NCBI RefSeq assembly: GCF_051201015.1
Contig: NZ_JBPEHI010000010.1
DNA from: Petrimonas sulfuriphila
Lineage (GTDB): Bacteria > Bacteroidota > Bacteroidia > Bacteroidales > Dysgonomonadaceae
Direction: 5' to 3' (one strand)
Length of the DNA stretch: 64,000 nt
Shown: positions 45,262-55,516 of the stretch, piece after piece
Position numbering within the stretch: position 1 is the first letter of the stretch
Layout of the letters: each line of letters opens with the position of its first letter
The notes under the pieces: model-generated
What the model was told of the DNA's origin: nothing
What the model saw: the letters and a program-made list of their open reading frames with translations, nothing else
Databases searched by the model: none
Program-made: the position numbers and the translations under genes

Positions 45262-47382
45262 ATGAAAAGAAATATCCTTTACTTATTCTTTGCAATATTA
45301 TCATTTTCTACTGAAACAATTTTTGCCCAAAAAACAATTAAAGTAGCCTGCGTGGGAAACAGTATTACCTACGGTGCTGGCATTGTAAACAGAGAGAAGA
45401 ACTCCTATCCGGCACAGCTTCAGGAATATTTAGGCGATAATTATGAAGTGAAAAATTTTGGGGTATCTGCTCGGACAGTATTAATCAAAGGCGATTATCC
45501 TTATGTAGAAACGGATGTTTATAAACAATCCCTCGCATATCAACCGGATGTTGTTTTGATTAAACTGGGTACTAACGACACTAAACCTCAGAATTGGAAA
45601 TATCAAGATGATTTCTTGGAAGATTATCAAGCGCTTATTGACAGTTATCGAATGCTAAGTTCACATCCTCGTATTATTTTGCTCACACCGATACGTTGCT
45701 TCCTGCCGGAAGGTTCATCTATTAATGCACAATTCATTGAAAAAGAGGTAAGGCCAATGGTTGAAGAATTAGCCTGGAAAAATAATCTGGAGATCATCAA
45801 TATGTTTAACATATTCGGTGATGAGTTTAAGGATTATCTTACTCCCGATAAGCTCCATCCTTCTTCCATTGGGGCTGGATTAATGGCAAAAAAAATATAT
45901 AATTATCTTTCTTTACCACATTATACTCAAACAAAACCTATCAAATCACTCATTCCTCAAAACGCCAAGAAATTTAATTTTCATGGGTACCAAGGTTATG
46001 AATTCTATGATAGAGGCGTCCTATGTAAAATTGTTAGACCGTATCGTGATGCTAATGGAAAACCATGGGTGATTCGTGCACGTTTCTGGGGGCATGAACC
46101 CCAAACAGATATTGATCTTCTTGAGCAGGGTTTCTATATTACGTATTGTGACGTAGCTGATCTCTATGGTTCAAATAAAGCTGTTGAGCGATGGAATAGA
46201 TTTTATAAAAAAATGGTCAAAGCCGGATTAAACAAAAAGGTAGTTTTGGAAGGAATGAGTCGGGGAGGTCTAATTGTTTATAACTGGGCAGCAAAAAACT
46301 CACATAAAGTAGCTTGTATTTATGCCGATGCCCCGGTAATGGATTTTAAAAGCTGGCCAATGGGTAAAGGTAAACCAACCAAGTCTGAAGACGATACAAA
46401 AAAACTTTTCACAGCTTACGGTTTTATGAATGAAAATCAAGCGATTGAATGGAAGCATAATCCGTTAGATTGGGCGGAAATTATTGCAAAAGCAAAAATT
46501 CCGATTATCCATGTAGTAGGTGACGCTGATGTAGTGGTTCCTGTTGATGAAAATACGGCTGTTTTTGAAGAGCGTATGAAAAATTTTAATGCTCCCATTA
46601 CCGTAATTCATAAACCCGGAATCGGTCATCATCCTCATTCTCTTAATAATCCTGAGCCTATTGTCCGTTTTATTCTTGCTGCTACCGGACGAAAAAGTAA
46701 TGATTGCACACATGCCTTACCTGGTAATGAATTTCGTTCCGGAGCCGGTTGGGTAAAAGGATCAGATTGGCATAATGTCTCTGAAGATATAACGGAAACT
46801 TTACAAAATAAGAGATTGAAATTACTTTTATTGGGCAATTCAATCACACAAGCGTGGGGAGGAACACGGCAATTAATTACTACGTTTACCGGAAAGCAAG
46901 CAATGGACGAAGCTATCGGAGAAGGTACGTGGGAAAATGCCGGCATTTCGGGTGATCGAACGCAAAATCTCTTATGGCGGCTTCAAAATGGCAATTATAA
47001 TATTTGCAAGCCAGAAAATGTAGTTATAGCAATTGGCATTAATAATTTGATAGCATCAGATACTCCGGAAGATACTGCTGAAGGAATAATTGCTGTAGCG
47101 GAAGAGGCACGGAAGCAATTTCCAGAATCTCGGATCATTCTTCTCGGGCTTTATCCGTCTGGTAAATATCAACAAGATCCAATACGCATCAAATGTGATA
47201 AAGTACATGACATATTAAGTTCTCATCAATTTAATCAAGTAGAGTATATTAACCCTACGGAATGGTATTTAGATAACAATAATGTTATCAGAGAAGGTCT
47301 TTATAGTTCAGATTATATACACATGACAAGTGAGGGATATAAAATTACAGCCGATAAGATCGTAAGGCTCTTAAAAAATTAA
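45262..47382 (+). CDS. Secreted three-domain hydrolase: SGNH, alpha/beta-hydrolase, SGNH
   Basis: 706 residues with a signal peptide (cleaved after IFAQ). Domain 1 (25-218) is an SGNH esterase: S34 in GNSITYGAG, GTND at 103-106, and D196/H199. Domain 2 (235-475) is an alpha/beta-hydrolase: nucleophile elbow GMSRGG with S333, acidic DAD at 421-423, and histidines H456/H457 in GIGHHPH. Domain 3 (515-706) is a second SGNH: S527 in GNSITQAWGG, GINN at 592-595, and D684/H687. All three catalytic sets look complete. It likely strips several ester groups from a glycan used by the adjacent SusCD operons, which it faces. Substrate is unknown. Confidence 0.8.
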   Translation: MKRNILYLFFAILSFSTETIFAQKTIKVACVGNSITYGAGIVNREKNSYPAQLQEYLGDNYEVKNFGVSARTVLIKGDYPYVETDVYKQSLAYQPDVVLIKLGTNDTKPQNWKYQDDFLEDYQALIDSYRMLSSHPRIILLTPIRCFLPEGSSINAQFIEKEVRPMVEELAWKNNLEIINMFNIFGDEFKDYLTPDKLHPSSIGAGLMAKKIYNYLSLPHYTQTKPIKSLIPQNAKKFNFHGYQGYEFYDRGVLCKIVRPYRDANGKPWVIRARFWGHEPQTDIDLLEQGFYITYCDVADLYGSNKAVERWNRFYKKMVKAGLNKKVVLEGMSRGGLIVYNWAAKNSHKVACIYADAPVMDFKSWPMGKGKPTKSEDDTKKLFTAYGFMNENQAIEWKHNPLDWAEIIAKAKIPIIHVVGDADVVVPVDENTAVFEERMKNFNAPITVIHKPGIGHHPHSLNNPEPIVRFILAATGRKSNDCTHALPGNEFRSGAGWVKGSDWHNVSEDITETLQNKRLKLLLLGNSITQAWGGTRQLITTFTGKQAMDEAIGEGTWENAGISGDRTQNLLWRLQNGNYNICKPENVVIAIGINNLIASDTPEDTAEGIIAVAEEARKQFPESRIILLGLYPSGKYQQDPIRIKCDKVHDILSSHQFNQVEYINPTEWYLDNNNVIREGLYSSDYIHMTSEGYKITADKIVRLLKN

Positions 47383-47560
47383 TTTTTTAACTTGTTATTT
47401 TCAACAATAGTTCGTTAAACGTATCAGCTTTTGAGTAGTCGTTTTTGTTCTGTATCTATATCGTTGAGAATGGAAATATGTAAATTCCGATAGTGTTTTT
47501 ACGCAATTCTTTCTTTTCCCTTTCGTGTAAATTCACATCACTATCCTGCATGAACGTCAA

Positions 47561-47597
47561 CACCCGTAAGAGGGGTTATAAAACCGACTTACGGGTG
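47561..47597. terminator. Hairpin terminator between the convergent hydrolase and susC2 operon
   Basis: CACCCGTAAG (47561-47570) pairs perfectly with CTTACGGGTG (47588-47597). It can end both the plus-strand hydrolase gene and the minus-strand susC-susD-DUF6528 operon. The rest of 47383-47630 has no gene. Confidence 0.65.
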
Positions 47598-47630
47598 CTT
47601 TACTGCAGTGCTGATTAAAACTTATCCGGA

Positions 47631-48536
47631 TTATTTGATGACCCTCACTTTATACACATCAATTTCGGGGATCGTTATTTTTTTGGTTGGATTTATGGAG
47701 TATATGTTGTGGGTCCACCAGCTTATCTCACCCTGGGTATAGATGAGATGATCCGCTTTTTCGTCGTAATAGACCGACTTGACATCAGGCTCGTTCGCAA
47801 GGGGAGCAAAAGGCTCAAACGCATTGCTGTTTAAATCGAACTTCCATACTTTTTTCGACGTGGTTATCAGCAGCTGATTTTCCGAAGAGGCATACAGGTC
47901 ATGCCCGCCTGTTTCCGGCAATGTCCACTTCTCCTCCAGTTGTAAACCCGGGTTGGGAGTGTCCCAGTCAACCAGCGAATACGCCCTCAGTTCATCGTAG
48001 CCCAACGCATAGAGCAAGTTCCTTCCCGCCATCCAGGTAACGCCGTGGCCGGAATACAACGAATCGCTGAACAACACGGTATTTGAACGGCCCGCATCGT
48101 AAATTTCCAACCGGTTCCCCTTGTCGGCGGTAGACAATGCAACCGCTATACGGTTACCGGGAAGGTATTCTACGGAGTGCGCATTGGGTGTGATGGCGTA
48201 AAAGAGGCATTTCCGGGTCGCACGGTCCACCAGCAGGGTTCCTCCGCTCGAGGAACAGATCAGGATCTTGGTATGGTTATCTACCGATTTGTGATCATCC
48301 ACGGTCCTCATGTGCCGGATCATTGTATCGGGCATGTTCGTGACTTCGGAGGTCTTCAGGTACCAATTGACTTTCTTTACGCTGTCGGCCGAGTTGGCGA
48401 AATCCAGAATCATTACCACATTGTCTCCCCCGACGATTATTTCCCGCGGACGCTTCGAGTTTGATTCGCTGCACGAAACGGCAACGAAAAGGAAGAAAAC
48501 GAGAGCGATCCAATCAACACATTTACATTTTGTCAT
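47631..48536 (-). CDS. DUF6528-like beta-propeller lipoprotein
   Basis: 301 residues; signal WIALVFFLFVAV and lipobox SCSESN. Repeated blade-like segments (TKILICSSSGGTLLVD, NRIAVALSTADKGN, NQLLITTSKKVWKFD) suggest a beta-propeller. It matches my memory of DUF6528 proteins of Bacteroidetes, of unknown function. It is the last gene of the susC2-susD2 operon (7-nt gap), so a carbohydrate-binding or processing role at the surface is likely. Confidence 0.68.
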   Translation of the reverse strand: MTKCKCVDWIALVFFLFVAVSCSESNSKRPREIIVGGDNVVMILDFANSADSVKKVNWYLKTSEVTNMPDTMIRHMRTVDDHKSVDNHTKILICSSSGGTLLVDRATRKCLFYAITPNAHSVEYLPGNRIAVALSTADKGNRLEIYDAGRSNTVLFSDSLYSGHGVTWMAGRNLLYALGYDELRAYSLVDWDTPNPGLQLEEKWTLPETGGHDLYASSENQLLITTSKKVWKFDLNSNAFEPFAPLANEPDVKSVYYDEKADHLIYTQGEISWWTHNIYSINPTKKITIPEIDVYKVRVIK

Positions 48537-48543
48537 CGTTCTT

Positions 48544-50313
48544 TTAGTTTAAGTTATCCCATCCGGGATTTTGTTTCAACATTTTATTTAACGTAAGCTC
48601 TTCAGTAGGAATCGGGTTGAGGTATTCCCAGTCTTTAAATTCGGGCAATTCTCTTGAGTAAGGTATTATTCTGCCATATTCCCCCTCACTCAATGCCGCC
48701 ACATCCGCCAAACGAAAATACTGAACTCCTGCGATGCGATCGGACGGAGGAGTCTGATTATTTTTCAGGACATATAAGTCGGGACTCCCATCATTATTCA
48801 GATCGATATAGGTGTTGAATTCTTTTATATACATACCTTGATAACGATCCCTGAAGAGCTGTCCTTCTTTCCATCTTTTTAAATCTTCCGTTCTAAATCC
48901 TTCAAAAGCCAACTCCACCCTCCTCTCTCTTCTTATTTCAAGAATCATGGGGTCTGAAGTATTTTTATAATAATCATCCAAATAAGGATCCAGAGGCGAA
49001 TTTATGGAAAGAGGAGGTAAATTTACTCTTTTTCTGATTAAATTCACAGAAATATCCAAGTCTTCTTGTGTTAAAATGCCTAGCTCAGCTTTCGCCTCCG
49101 CATAATTTAATAAAACCTCTGCATACCTGATCATGATCACATCCCTAAGTCCGCCGCCCTGATCTTCTATAGGGGGCCCTACTCTTTTATGTATCATATA
49201 ACCGGTAGTATTCTGATTGAAATCGGTCAAAGCTTCGGCACTTGTCCCTACCCTTACGTATCCGGGGAAAACCAGGGTTTGCCATAGACGGGGATCTCTG
49301 TCCTTAAACTCATCCATATAAGGTAATGCACGCCTCTTGCTCTCATCGGGATATCTTTTCTGGAATGTCTCCCCATTACTCATCAAGTAATCAGAAATTA
49401 AAGAATAAGTAGCGCCATAGTTTCCATTCGAAGTGGATGTGAAATTAGGAGTATAATAAAAGTATTGGTTCTGTGTGGACCGGGCTAAAATAACCTCCTC
49501 CGTATAAGCATCCTTGGGCTGGAAAAGATTAAAGTAATCACGATGCGGATCTCCCGTAGAATAAATCGTATACATTCCGGATTCCATTAACTCCTTGCTT
49601 GCGTCAACAGCCTCCTGAAGAAGTACCTTGCAGGCATTTGCGTCCCTAAGCCCATGATATTTTGAATATGTTCCTTCGTATAACAGTATACGGGACTTCA
49701 ACGCAAGTCCCATCCATTTTGAAATTCTGTTTTTTGTTTTTTCGACAGGAAGATACCGGATGGCAAAATCTATATCCTTTCTTATTGAATCAACAATTAA
49801 GGTACGGGGATCTCTCGGTTTAAAGATCAAATCTTCATCACTTGTCGCTAGCGGCTGGGAATACCAGGGGACATCTCCGAATTGCTGCACTTTCTTATAA
49901 TAGAACCATGCGCGGAAAAATTTTCCTAAAGCTATGTGTTTATTTTTTACAGACGGATCCAGCTTAGAGTTATTCACGTTTTGAATGAAATAGTTGATAT
50001 TCCTTAATTGAGACCAGTTCCATCCGCCACTGCCAAGTGCTGTAGGCATTGAATAAACGCCCCTGCGAAGAGCCGGAGGTGAAGTTTTGTGTTCGCAATT
50101 ATCGCTTGTGAAATCTGCAAGAATATCGCCTCTATCGATGTAATTGTAGAAACTGTTCGAAAAAGTTTCAATGCTACTTTCATTTTCCCAGAATGCCTCG
50201 GATTCCGCCAGTTTTGTCAATGGTTTTAATTCCAAAAAATCGTCGTTGCAGGAATACAGAAATATTATTGCTGTAATTATTACGGTGAGGTGTAAATATT
50301 TTATTGTTTTCAT
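48544..50313 (-). CDS. SusD/RagB family glycan-binding lipoprotein (pair 2)
   Basis: 589 residues; signal with lipobox YSCNDDFL. The helical TPR-like SusD fold is visible by its typical segments (FRAWFYYKKVQQFGDVPW, RYAEVLLNYAEAKAELG, IRRERRVELAFEG) and the C-terminal NPGWDN. SusD lids cap the SusC pore and bind the glycan at the surface. The gene is 11 nt after susC2. The substrate is unknown. Confidence 0.93.
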   Translation of the reverse strand: MKTIKYLHLTVIITAIIFLYSCNDDFLELKPLTKLAESEAFWENESSIETFSNSFYNYIDRGDILADFTSDNCEHKTSPPALRRGVYSMPTALGSGGWNWSQLRNINYFIQNVNNSKLDPSVKNKHIALGKFFRAWFYYKKVQQFGDVPWYSQPLATSDEDLIFKPRDPRTLIVDSIRKDIDFAIRYLPVEKTKNRISKWMGLALKSRILLYEGTYSKYHGLRDANACKVLLQEAVDASKELMESGMYTIYSTGDPHRDYFNLFQPKDAYTEEVILARSTQNQYFYYTPNFTSTSNGNYGATYSLISDYLMSNGETFQKRYPDESKRRALPYMDEFKDRDPRLWQTLVFPGYVRVGTSAEALTDFNQNTTGYMIHKRVGPPIEDQGGGLRDVIMIRYAEVLLNYAEAKAELGILTQEDLDISVNLIRKRVNLPPLSINSPLDPYLDDYYKNTSDPMILEIRRERRVELAFEGFRTEDLKRWKEGQLFRDRYQGMYIKEFNTYIDLNNDGSPDLYVLKNNQTPPSDRIAGVQYFRLADVAALSEGEYGRIIPYSRELPEFKDWEYLNPIPTEELTLNKMLKQNPGWDNLN

Positions 50314-50324
50314 ATTTTCATCTT

Positions 50325-53300
50325 TTAAAATTGAATTTGTGCTCCGAAAGAATAAACCCTCTGGATGGGGTACGCAGTACCCAGGCCTACACTTCCCTGA
50401 TTGGCGTCCGGATCCTTCATCAACCCTTCAGGATCGAGGCTGAAATGCAGTTTTGTATATTCCCAGAGATTTTGCCCGGAAACAAAGAATCTCAGGCTGT
50501 TCAGTTTGATTTTCTTCACTAGATCATGGGGTAAGGAATAGCCGAATGAAAAGTTTTTCAACCGTATATAGGCGGCATTTTGCATGTACTTGGTTTGAGG
50601 TTGCCCCAGGTCATTCCCCCCTAATGCAATATATCCCTGCGGTTTGGGAAAGTATGCATTCGGGTTTTCAGGTGTCCATCTATTTTCTATCACATGCTTT
50701 GTCATCACCTGATATTTCCGGTTATAAGGCCCCCAGAAATTAACGGCTTCGGCGCCGGGATAAATGTCCCTTTTCCCAACGCCATTAAAAAACACATTCA
50801 TGTCGAACCCTTTCCAGGCACCATTAAGCGTTAATCCAAACTGATAACGGGGAGTCTCATTCCCGATAACCCTATAATCTCCAGGATTATCCAATGTCCT
50901 GTCTCCCCAACTAATGACACCGTCGTTGTTCTTATCTTCAAACTTTATCGTTCCCGCACTGGCATAGACCCTGCTGGTTGAGCTCGACGACAAGACCGCA
51001 CTCTTTTTAGCCTCTTCATCCGTAAGAAAATACCCCAACGTAGTCAAGCCCCAGATTTCTCCAATAGTTTGTCCCACGTAATAATCTGCCAAATAATTTG
51101 TCGGATTATAATAATCCGTTATTTGGGACATGTAGTCCGACACGTTAAAATACACGCCGTACATAAACCTGTCATCCAGCAGAGTAAAAGAATCGTTCCA
51201 ATTGACATTCAACTCCCATCCTTTCGTTCTTAAAGATGCAATGTTTTCTTTAGGGACACTTGCTCCGAAAACAGATGGCAATGACCTGTAGTTGGCAAGC
51301 ATATCTTTGGTGTCTCTCCTGAAAACATCCAATGTCGTATTGAATTTACTGTTGAACAAAGAAAAATCCAGGCCTAAATTGAACGACTCGACCGTTTCCC
51401 AGGTAAAGTTGTCAGACTTCGGGGCAGGAGCAGACGTCAGGTTAACGAGGTTTCCGTCCAACGAAAAACCGGATTGGCTCACACTCATAATAGGAATATA
51501 GTCATAAGAGCCTATATTCGCATTACCCAATGAGCCGTACGAAAACCGCAATTTCAGATTAGGTACAATTGTCTTTAAAGGCTCGAAGAACGCTTCCTCG
51601 GATATTCGCCATGCAGCCGATGAAGAAAGATAGCCGTGTCCCCGTTTTTGTTTTTCAAATCTCGATGACAAGAAATAACTGGTATTAAATTCCACGAGAT
51701 ACCTGCTTTTCCAATTGTAGTTTAAGCGGGAAAAGATACTGCGTGACGAATTCCGATTGTCGTCATCCCGCGTGTTTGAAGCGCCCGTTGCCAGGTTGAG
51801 AGAATGTTGGTCTACAGGAAGTGGATACAGTTTTTCAGCATAAGAATACAAATAGTCATAATGTTCCTGATTATACCCTCCCATGACCTTTATGTCATGG
51901 TCATTGATCAGTTTACTATACGTACCGTAGGCGTTAATGTTGGTCAATACGCTTTTCCAGTTACTCCGGTATATTTTGGCCGGCCCGGCATCCGAATAAT
52001 AATCCAAGACTATGTTTCTGTTGTTGAAAGAATTTGACAAGTACGGCCCAACATTATCCCACCACCTTAGGTAGTCTGTATTTTCATTTTGGTATGTCCC
52101 GTCTATTCGTATTTCCAAATCCTTGTTCAACAAAGAAATATCCACTCCCAATGTGGTTTTCACATCATGTACATCTTTCTCAATACCCGATTGTTTTTCG
52201 AGAAATCTCCTGTAGAACCCGATATCGGTAGGCACCATTTTCCCATCGATATCTACATATTCAGGCATCATCGCGTTTGAATTCTCAATAAACCTGTATA
52301 CATTGGAGGTAAAGCCATATAAATACTGGTTGGGATGCTCCTCATCCCTTTTAACCATTGTCGTATTATTAAACAAGGAAACATTCTTGTTGAGGTTGTA
52401 CCTCAAATTAGACAACAAAGTGTATCTTTTAATTTTCTCGGGTTTGAACTTAATATTCCCTTCTTCGTAATTGTAATCTCCCGCCAGGTAATATTGAAAA
52501 GAGTCGTTGGCTCCGCTGACACTGATCCGATGGTTTTGTTGAGGAGTATATTTGCGCAACCACTCTTTATAATAGTTATATACTTTTCCACCCAACAGCA
52601 AAGTCGATCGGCCGCCGATTATTTCTAATTTTGCCTGTGGAAGGGTCGGGTCCTTTTCATACAAGTAGGGATACTCCACCTGGGCATCGGTAAAATACGA
52701 TTGCCCTATGTACTTATTGAATTCATTTTGATTTATATCGATATAATCTACCGGATTATCGTATATTTCAGGGACAATGGTAGCTTTGCTGAATCCGAAG
52801 TAATTGTTGTATTCCACCTTGGATTTTCCCTTTTTTCCTGTTTTTGTGGTGATAAGGATAACTCCAAACGATGCACGTGCGCCATAGATAGTTGCCGAAG
52901 CGGCATCTTTCAAAATAGATATATCTTCAATATCATTCGGCGATAAATTATTCAGACTATTGCTCGACTGAGGAACCCCGTCAATAACAATTAAAGGGTC
53001 GCCTCCATTTATGGAGGTAGTTCCCCGTATATTAAAAGACGAGAATCTTCCCGGTTTCCCGTCGGCAGTAGACACATAAACACCCGGCAGCTGGCCTTGC
53101 AAAGCCTCCCCCATCGTGTTTACATGAAGAGACGCCAATCGGCTTTCGGACATATTGTCCACAGCTCCTGTCAAATTCACTTTTTTCTGTGTTCCATAAC
53201 CTACTACTACAACCTCATCCAATAGCTCTGCATCTTCGTGCATAACCACATTCATTGCGGAAGCACCTTCCCAGACAACTTCCTGCGCTGAAAAGCCGAT

Positions 53301-53537
53301 GTACGTAAAGACTATCGTCGCGTTTGCGGGAACGTTGATCGAGAAGTTCCCGTCCACATCCGTCACCGTTCCGTTTGTGGTACCTTTTTGAATCACATTC
53401 ACCCCTATGAGCGGGGTGCCGGTAATGTCTTTCACGGTTCCCTTGAGGGTACTGTTTTGCGCAGCTGCTCCTGTTGAAAGAGCCCAAAATAACACAATCA
53501 AGCTTATAAACACACTTGACAATTTACTTCTAACCAT
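50325..53537 (-). CDS. SusC/RagA TonB-dependent transporter (pair 2)
   Basis: 1070 residues. Signal peptide, carboxypeptidase-like regulatory domain (about 28-105), a TonB-box region EVVVVGYGTQ, plug and barrel with C-terminal FGAQIQF. There is no N-terminal STN domain, so it does not signal to a FecR/ECF pair. It imports oligosaccharides with the SusD encoded next to it. No -7 box was found close to its start in the 205-nt gap. Confidence 0.94.
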   Translation of the reverse strand: MVRSKLSSVFISLIVLFWALSTGAAAQNSTLKGTVKDITGTPLIGVNVIQKGTTNGTVTDVDGNFSINVPANATIVFTYIGFSAQEVVWEGASAMNVVMHEDAELLDEVVVVGYGTQKKVNLTGAVDNMSESRLASLHVNTMGEALQGQLPGVYVSTADGKPGRFSSFNIRGTTSINGGDPLIVIDGVPQSSNSLNNLSPNDIEDISILKDAASATIYGARASFGVILITTKTGKKGKSKVEYNNYFGFSKATIVPEIYDNPVDYIDINQNEFNKYIGQSYFTDAQVEYPYLYEKDPTLPQAKLEIIGGRSTLLLGGKVYNYYKEWLRKYTPQQNHRISVSGANDSFQYYLAGDYNYEEGNIKFKPEKIKRYTLLSNLRYNLNKNVSLFNNTTMVKRDEEHPNQYLYGFTSNVYRFIENSNAMMPEYVDIDGKMVPTDIGFYRRFLEKQSGIEKDVHDVKTTLGVDISLLNKDLEIRIDGTYQNENTDYLRWWDNVGPYLSNSFNNRNIVLDYYSDAGPAKIYRSNWKSVLTNINAYGTYSKLINDHDIKVMGGYNQEHYDYLYSYAEKLYPLPVDQHSLNLATGASNTRDDDNRNSSRSIFSRLNYNWKSRYLVEFNTSYFLSSRFEKQKRGHGYLSSSAAWRISEEAFFEPLKTIVPNLKLRFSYGSLGNANIGSYDYIPIMSVSQSGFSLDGNLVNLTSAPAPKSDNFTWETVESFNLGLDFSLFNSKFNTTLDVFRRDTKDMLANYRSLPSVFGASVPKENIASLRTKGWELNVNWNDSFTLLDDRFMYGVYFNVSDYMSQITDYYNPTNYLADYYVGQTIGEIWGLTTLGYFLTDEEAKKSAVLSSSSTSRVYASAGTIKFEDKNNDGVISWGDRTLDNPGDYRVIGNETPRYQFGLTLNGAWKGFDMNVFFNGVGKRDIYPGAEAVNFWGPYNRKYQVMTKHVIENRWTPENPNAYFPKPQGYIALGGNDLGQPQTKYMQNAAYIRLKNFSFGYSLPHDLVKKIKLNSLRFFVSGQNLWEYTKLHFSLDPEGLMKDPDANQGSVGLGTAYPIQRVYSFGAQIQF

Positions 53538-53669
53538 AATTTTTTTTGTTAATCAAATTAAAATTTCCAATCGAGACGCAAAGAAAAATTATACATGTTA
53601 AGAAGCGGTTACTTTTTAACGAAGAATTTGTTACTTAACATTTGAGGATTGAACACAACCCAATAAAAA

Positions 53670-53702
53670 CCCCTCAAGACAGTTTTGAACCGCCTTGAGG
53701 GG
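53670..53702 (-). terminator. Rho-independent terminator of the first susCD operon
   Basis: CCCCTCAAG (53670-53678) pairs with CTTGAGGGG (53694-53702). On the minus strand a TTTTTATT run follows, a full intrinsic terminator just after the DUF4091 gene. It splits the locus into two transcription units. Confidence 0.8.
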
Positions 53703-53742
53703 CAAATATCTACCGGTTTCATTGCCGGTGATATCGAGGAGT

Positions 53743-55482
53743 TTATTCAGACAACAGTTCCATTAACTTTCTCCTGTGCTCCCTGAACGCAGCTATGTTG
53801 TTATCATATCTATCAAAACTGTAAATCACTTTATCAATGATATCGCGGGCCGCTTCTGGATCTTTCTTTTCGAGCATCTTGAAAAGTTCATAATCCACAA
53901 TTCCATCACGCATAGCTTCAAACCGGATTGAACTAAGAAGTTTATCACCTTTTGGATAAATTATCCAGGAGTCGCCTCCCGGTAAAATATTTCCTCCTTC
54001 ATAATTAATTGAAGTTTGTTCATCCCAGGGATCCGTCCGCCACTGATTGAGCCCCCAATGCAAATAACCAGGTATGTTATACTTGAAGTTTAACCAATGT
54101 ATATACCGGGTTTTAAGTAAAGGCAACTCGATAAACCGATTGGCGTATTCTCCCTTGGGAGACAGGCATGTATAAAACCATGCCTCTTTCCTTTCACTGT
54201 TTTTATTGATGTTATTGTAAAAATAATAATCCTTGTTCATGAAATCCAGTTGAGGCACGTATATGTCCACAATATCCTCCAGATCTTTGCTATGTGTAGC
54301 TTCAATAATTTTAATCTCCGGGTACACTTGCTTGACAAACCGTGCAATTTCCACATAACTTTGTACGTTAGTAGGCGTAGGTTCGTCGGCAATATATTGT
54401 AAATAACTACCCTCCCACCCTTTTTCCTTCAGGTGATGTTTAAGAGAAGTGAAAAAATCAACGTAAAACTGCTGAGCTCGCTCATTGGATAATGGCAATT
54501 TTTCAAACCTATTTTCTGCGTTTCTGTTCACTGAAGGCACCCTCACCACAAACTGTGAATCCCAATTACCTTCTCTCGTCCCGATGTGCCCTCCTTCTAA
54601 CCTGCCTATAACCCCTTCCTGTATGAAAATTTCCACCACCTTGTCGAATCGGCTGAAATCTACTTGCCACTTCCCATTTATGAATGCAAAATCAGATAAA
54701 TCCAGTGGGGAAATTCTGGCCGAGTTCTGTCTGTATTCCGCCATCATTTTTGCCAGTTTCCGGATGTACTCCCAATGTTGTGGAGAAAAAGATTCAAAAT
54801 CTTCACCCCGGTTCATCCATTTAAGTTGAGCCGCATCTATTGTGAACCAATTTGTTACCCATAAACTGGTTTTATCAATTGTTACAGGATAAACCCTGAC
54901 AGAATAGTCCTTTTCGATATGAAATTCTTTGTTTTCAATATTCCCATTAATTATCACCTTGCCACTATACAGTCCGGGGCTAGCATCCGAGGGGATGGGT
55001 ATAGTGATCCAAATTGGCTGTGAATTACCAAATTTCACATCAATCTCATCCTCTTCCAATAACGGATCGGGAAAATAACCTGAAGGTGAATTGATTCTGT
55101 CCCGGGAATAATCCCAGATACTTCGCCCAACTTTAACAAAACCAACAAATCTTACTTTCGATGCGGGGAGCAGTTTGTCTTTATTTGATGCTTGGGTAAC
55201 CGTTACCCTTAAGTTGTTTATTGTATAGGGTGAGCGAACAACAAACTGTAGACTGGCATGTTCGCCTCGGACCACTTCACTAATTGCTTCTTGTGAACCC
55301 GGGAAAAAACTGCTTTCGGCAAGAATTTTCTCCATAGGGTCAACATATTCAAATTGAATCTCTTTCCTGTCGCAACTAAAACCAGAGAAACAAATCACAA
55401 ATAGTAAAATGATTGCATTCAAAAAAGTTCTTTTTACTGAATTAGACAGATAAGATGTGTTATTTTTCAACGTCATGTTCAT
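53743..55482 (-). CDS. GH123-like lipoprotein with DUF4091 domain
   Basis: 579 residues; lipoprotein signal with lipobox FSCDRK (C37). A beta-sandwich (about 50-200) precedes a barrel domain that contains ADEP (D366-E367), the adjacent Asp-Glu pair seen in GH123 beta-N-acetylgalactosaminidases, and the DUF4091 end (YIHWLNFKYNIPGYLHWGLNQW split by lysine changes). It likely cleaves a hexosaminide at the cell surface or periplasm by substrate-assisted catalysis; GalNAc is inferred from GH123 and not proven. It is the only clear glycosidase of the locus, and lies 34 nt after susD1. Confidence 0.77.
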   Translation of the reverse strand: MNMTLKNNTSYLSNSVKRTFLNAIILLFVICFSGFSCDRKEIQFEYVDPMEKILAESSFFPGSQEAISEVVRGEHASLQFVVRSPYTINNLRVTVTQASNKDKLLPASKVRFVGFVKVGRSIWDYSRDRINSPSGYFPDPLLEEDEIDVKFGNSQPIWITIPIPSDASPGLYSGKVIINGNIENKEFHIEKDYSVRVYPVTIDKTSLWVTNWFTIDAAQLKWMNRGEDFESFSPQHWEYIRKLAKMMAEYRQNSARISPLDLSDFAFINGKWQVDFSRFDKVVEIFIQEGVIGRLEGGHIGTREGNWDSQFVVRVPSVNRNAENRFEKLPLSNERAQQFYVDFFTSLKHHLKEKGWEGSYLQYIADEPTPTNVQSYVEIARFVKQVYPEIKIIEATHSKDLEDIVDIYVPQLDFMNKDYYFYNNINKNSERKEAWFYTCLSPKGEYANRFIELPLLKTRYIHWLNFKYNIPGYLHWGLNQWRTDPWDEQTSINYEGGNILPGGDSWIIYPKGDKLLSSIRFEAMRDGIVDYELFKMLEKKDPEAARDIIDKVIYSFDRYDNNIAAFREHRRKLMELLSE

Positions 55483-55516
55483 CGATTTTTTAATAAATTA
55501 GACAAAACTTTATCAC

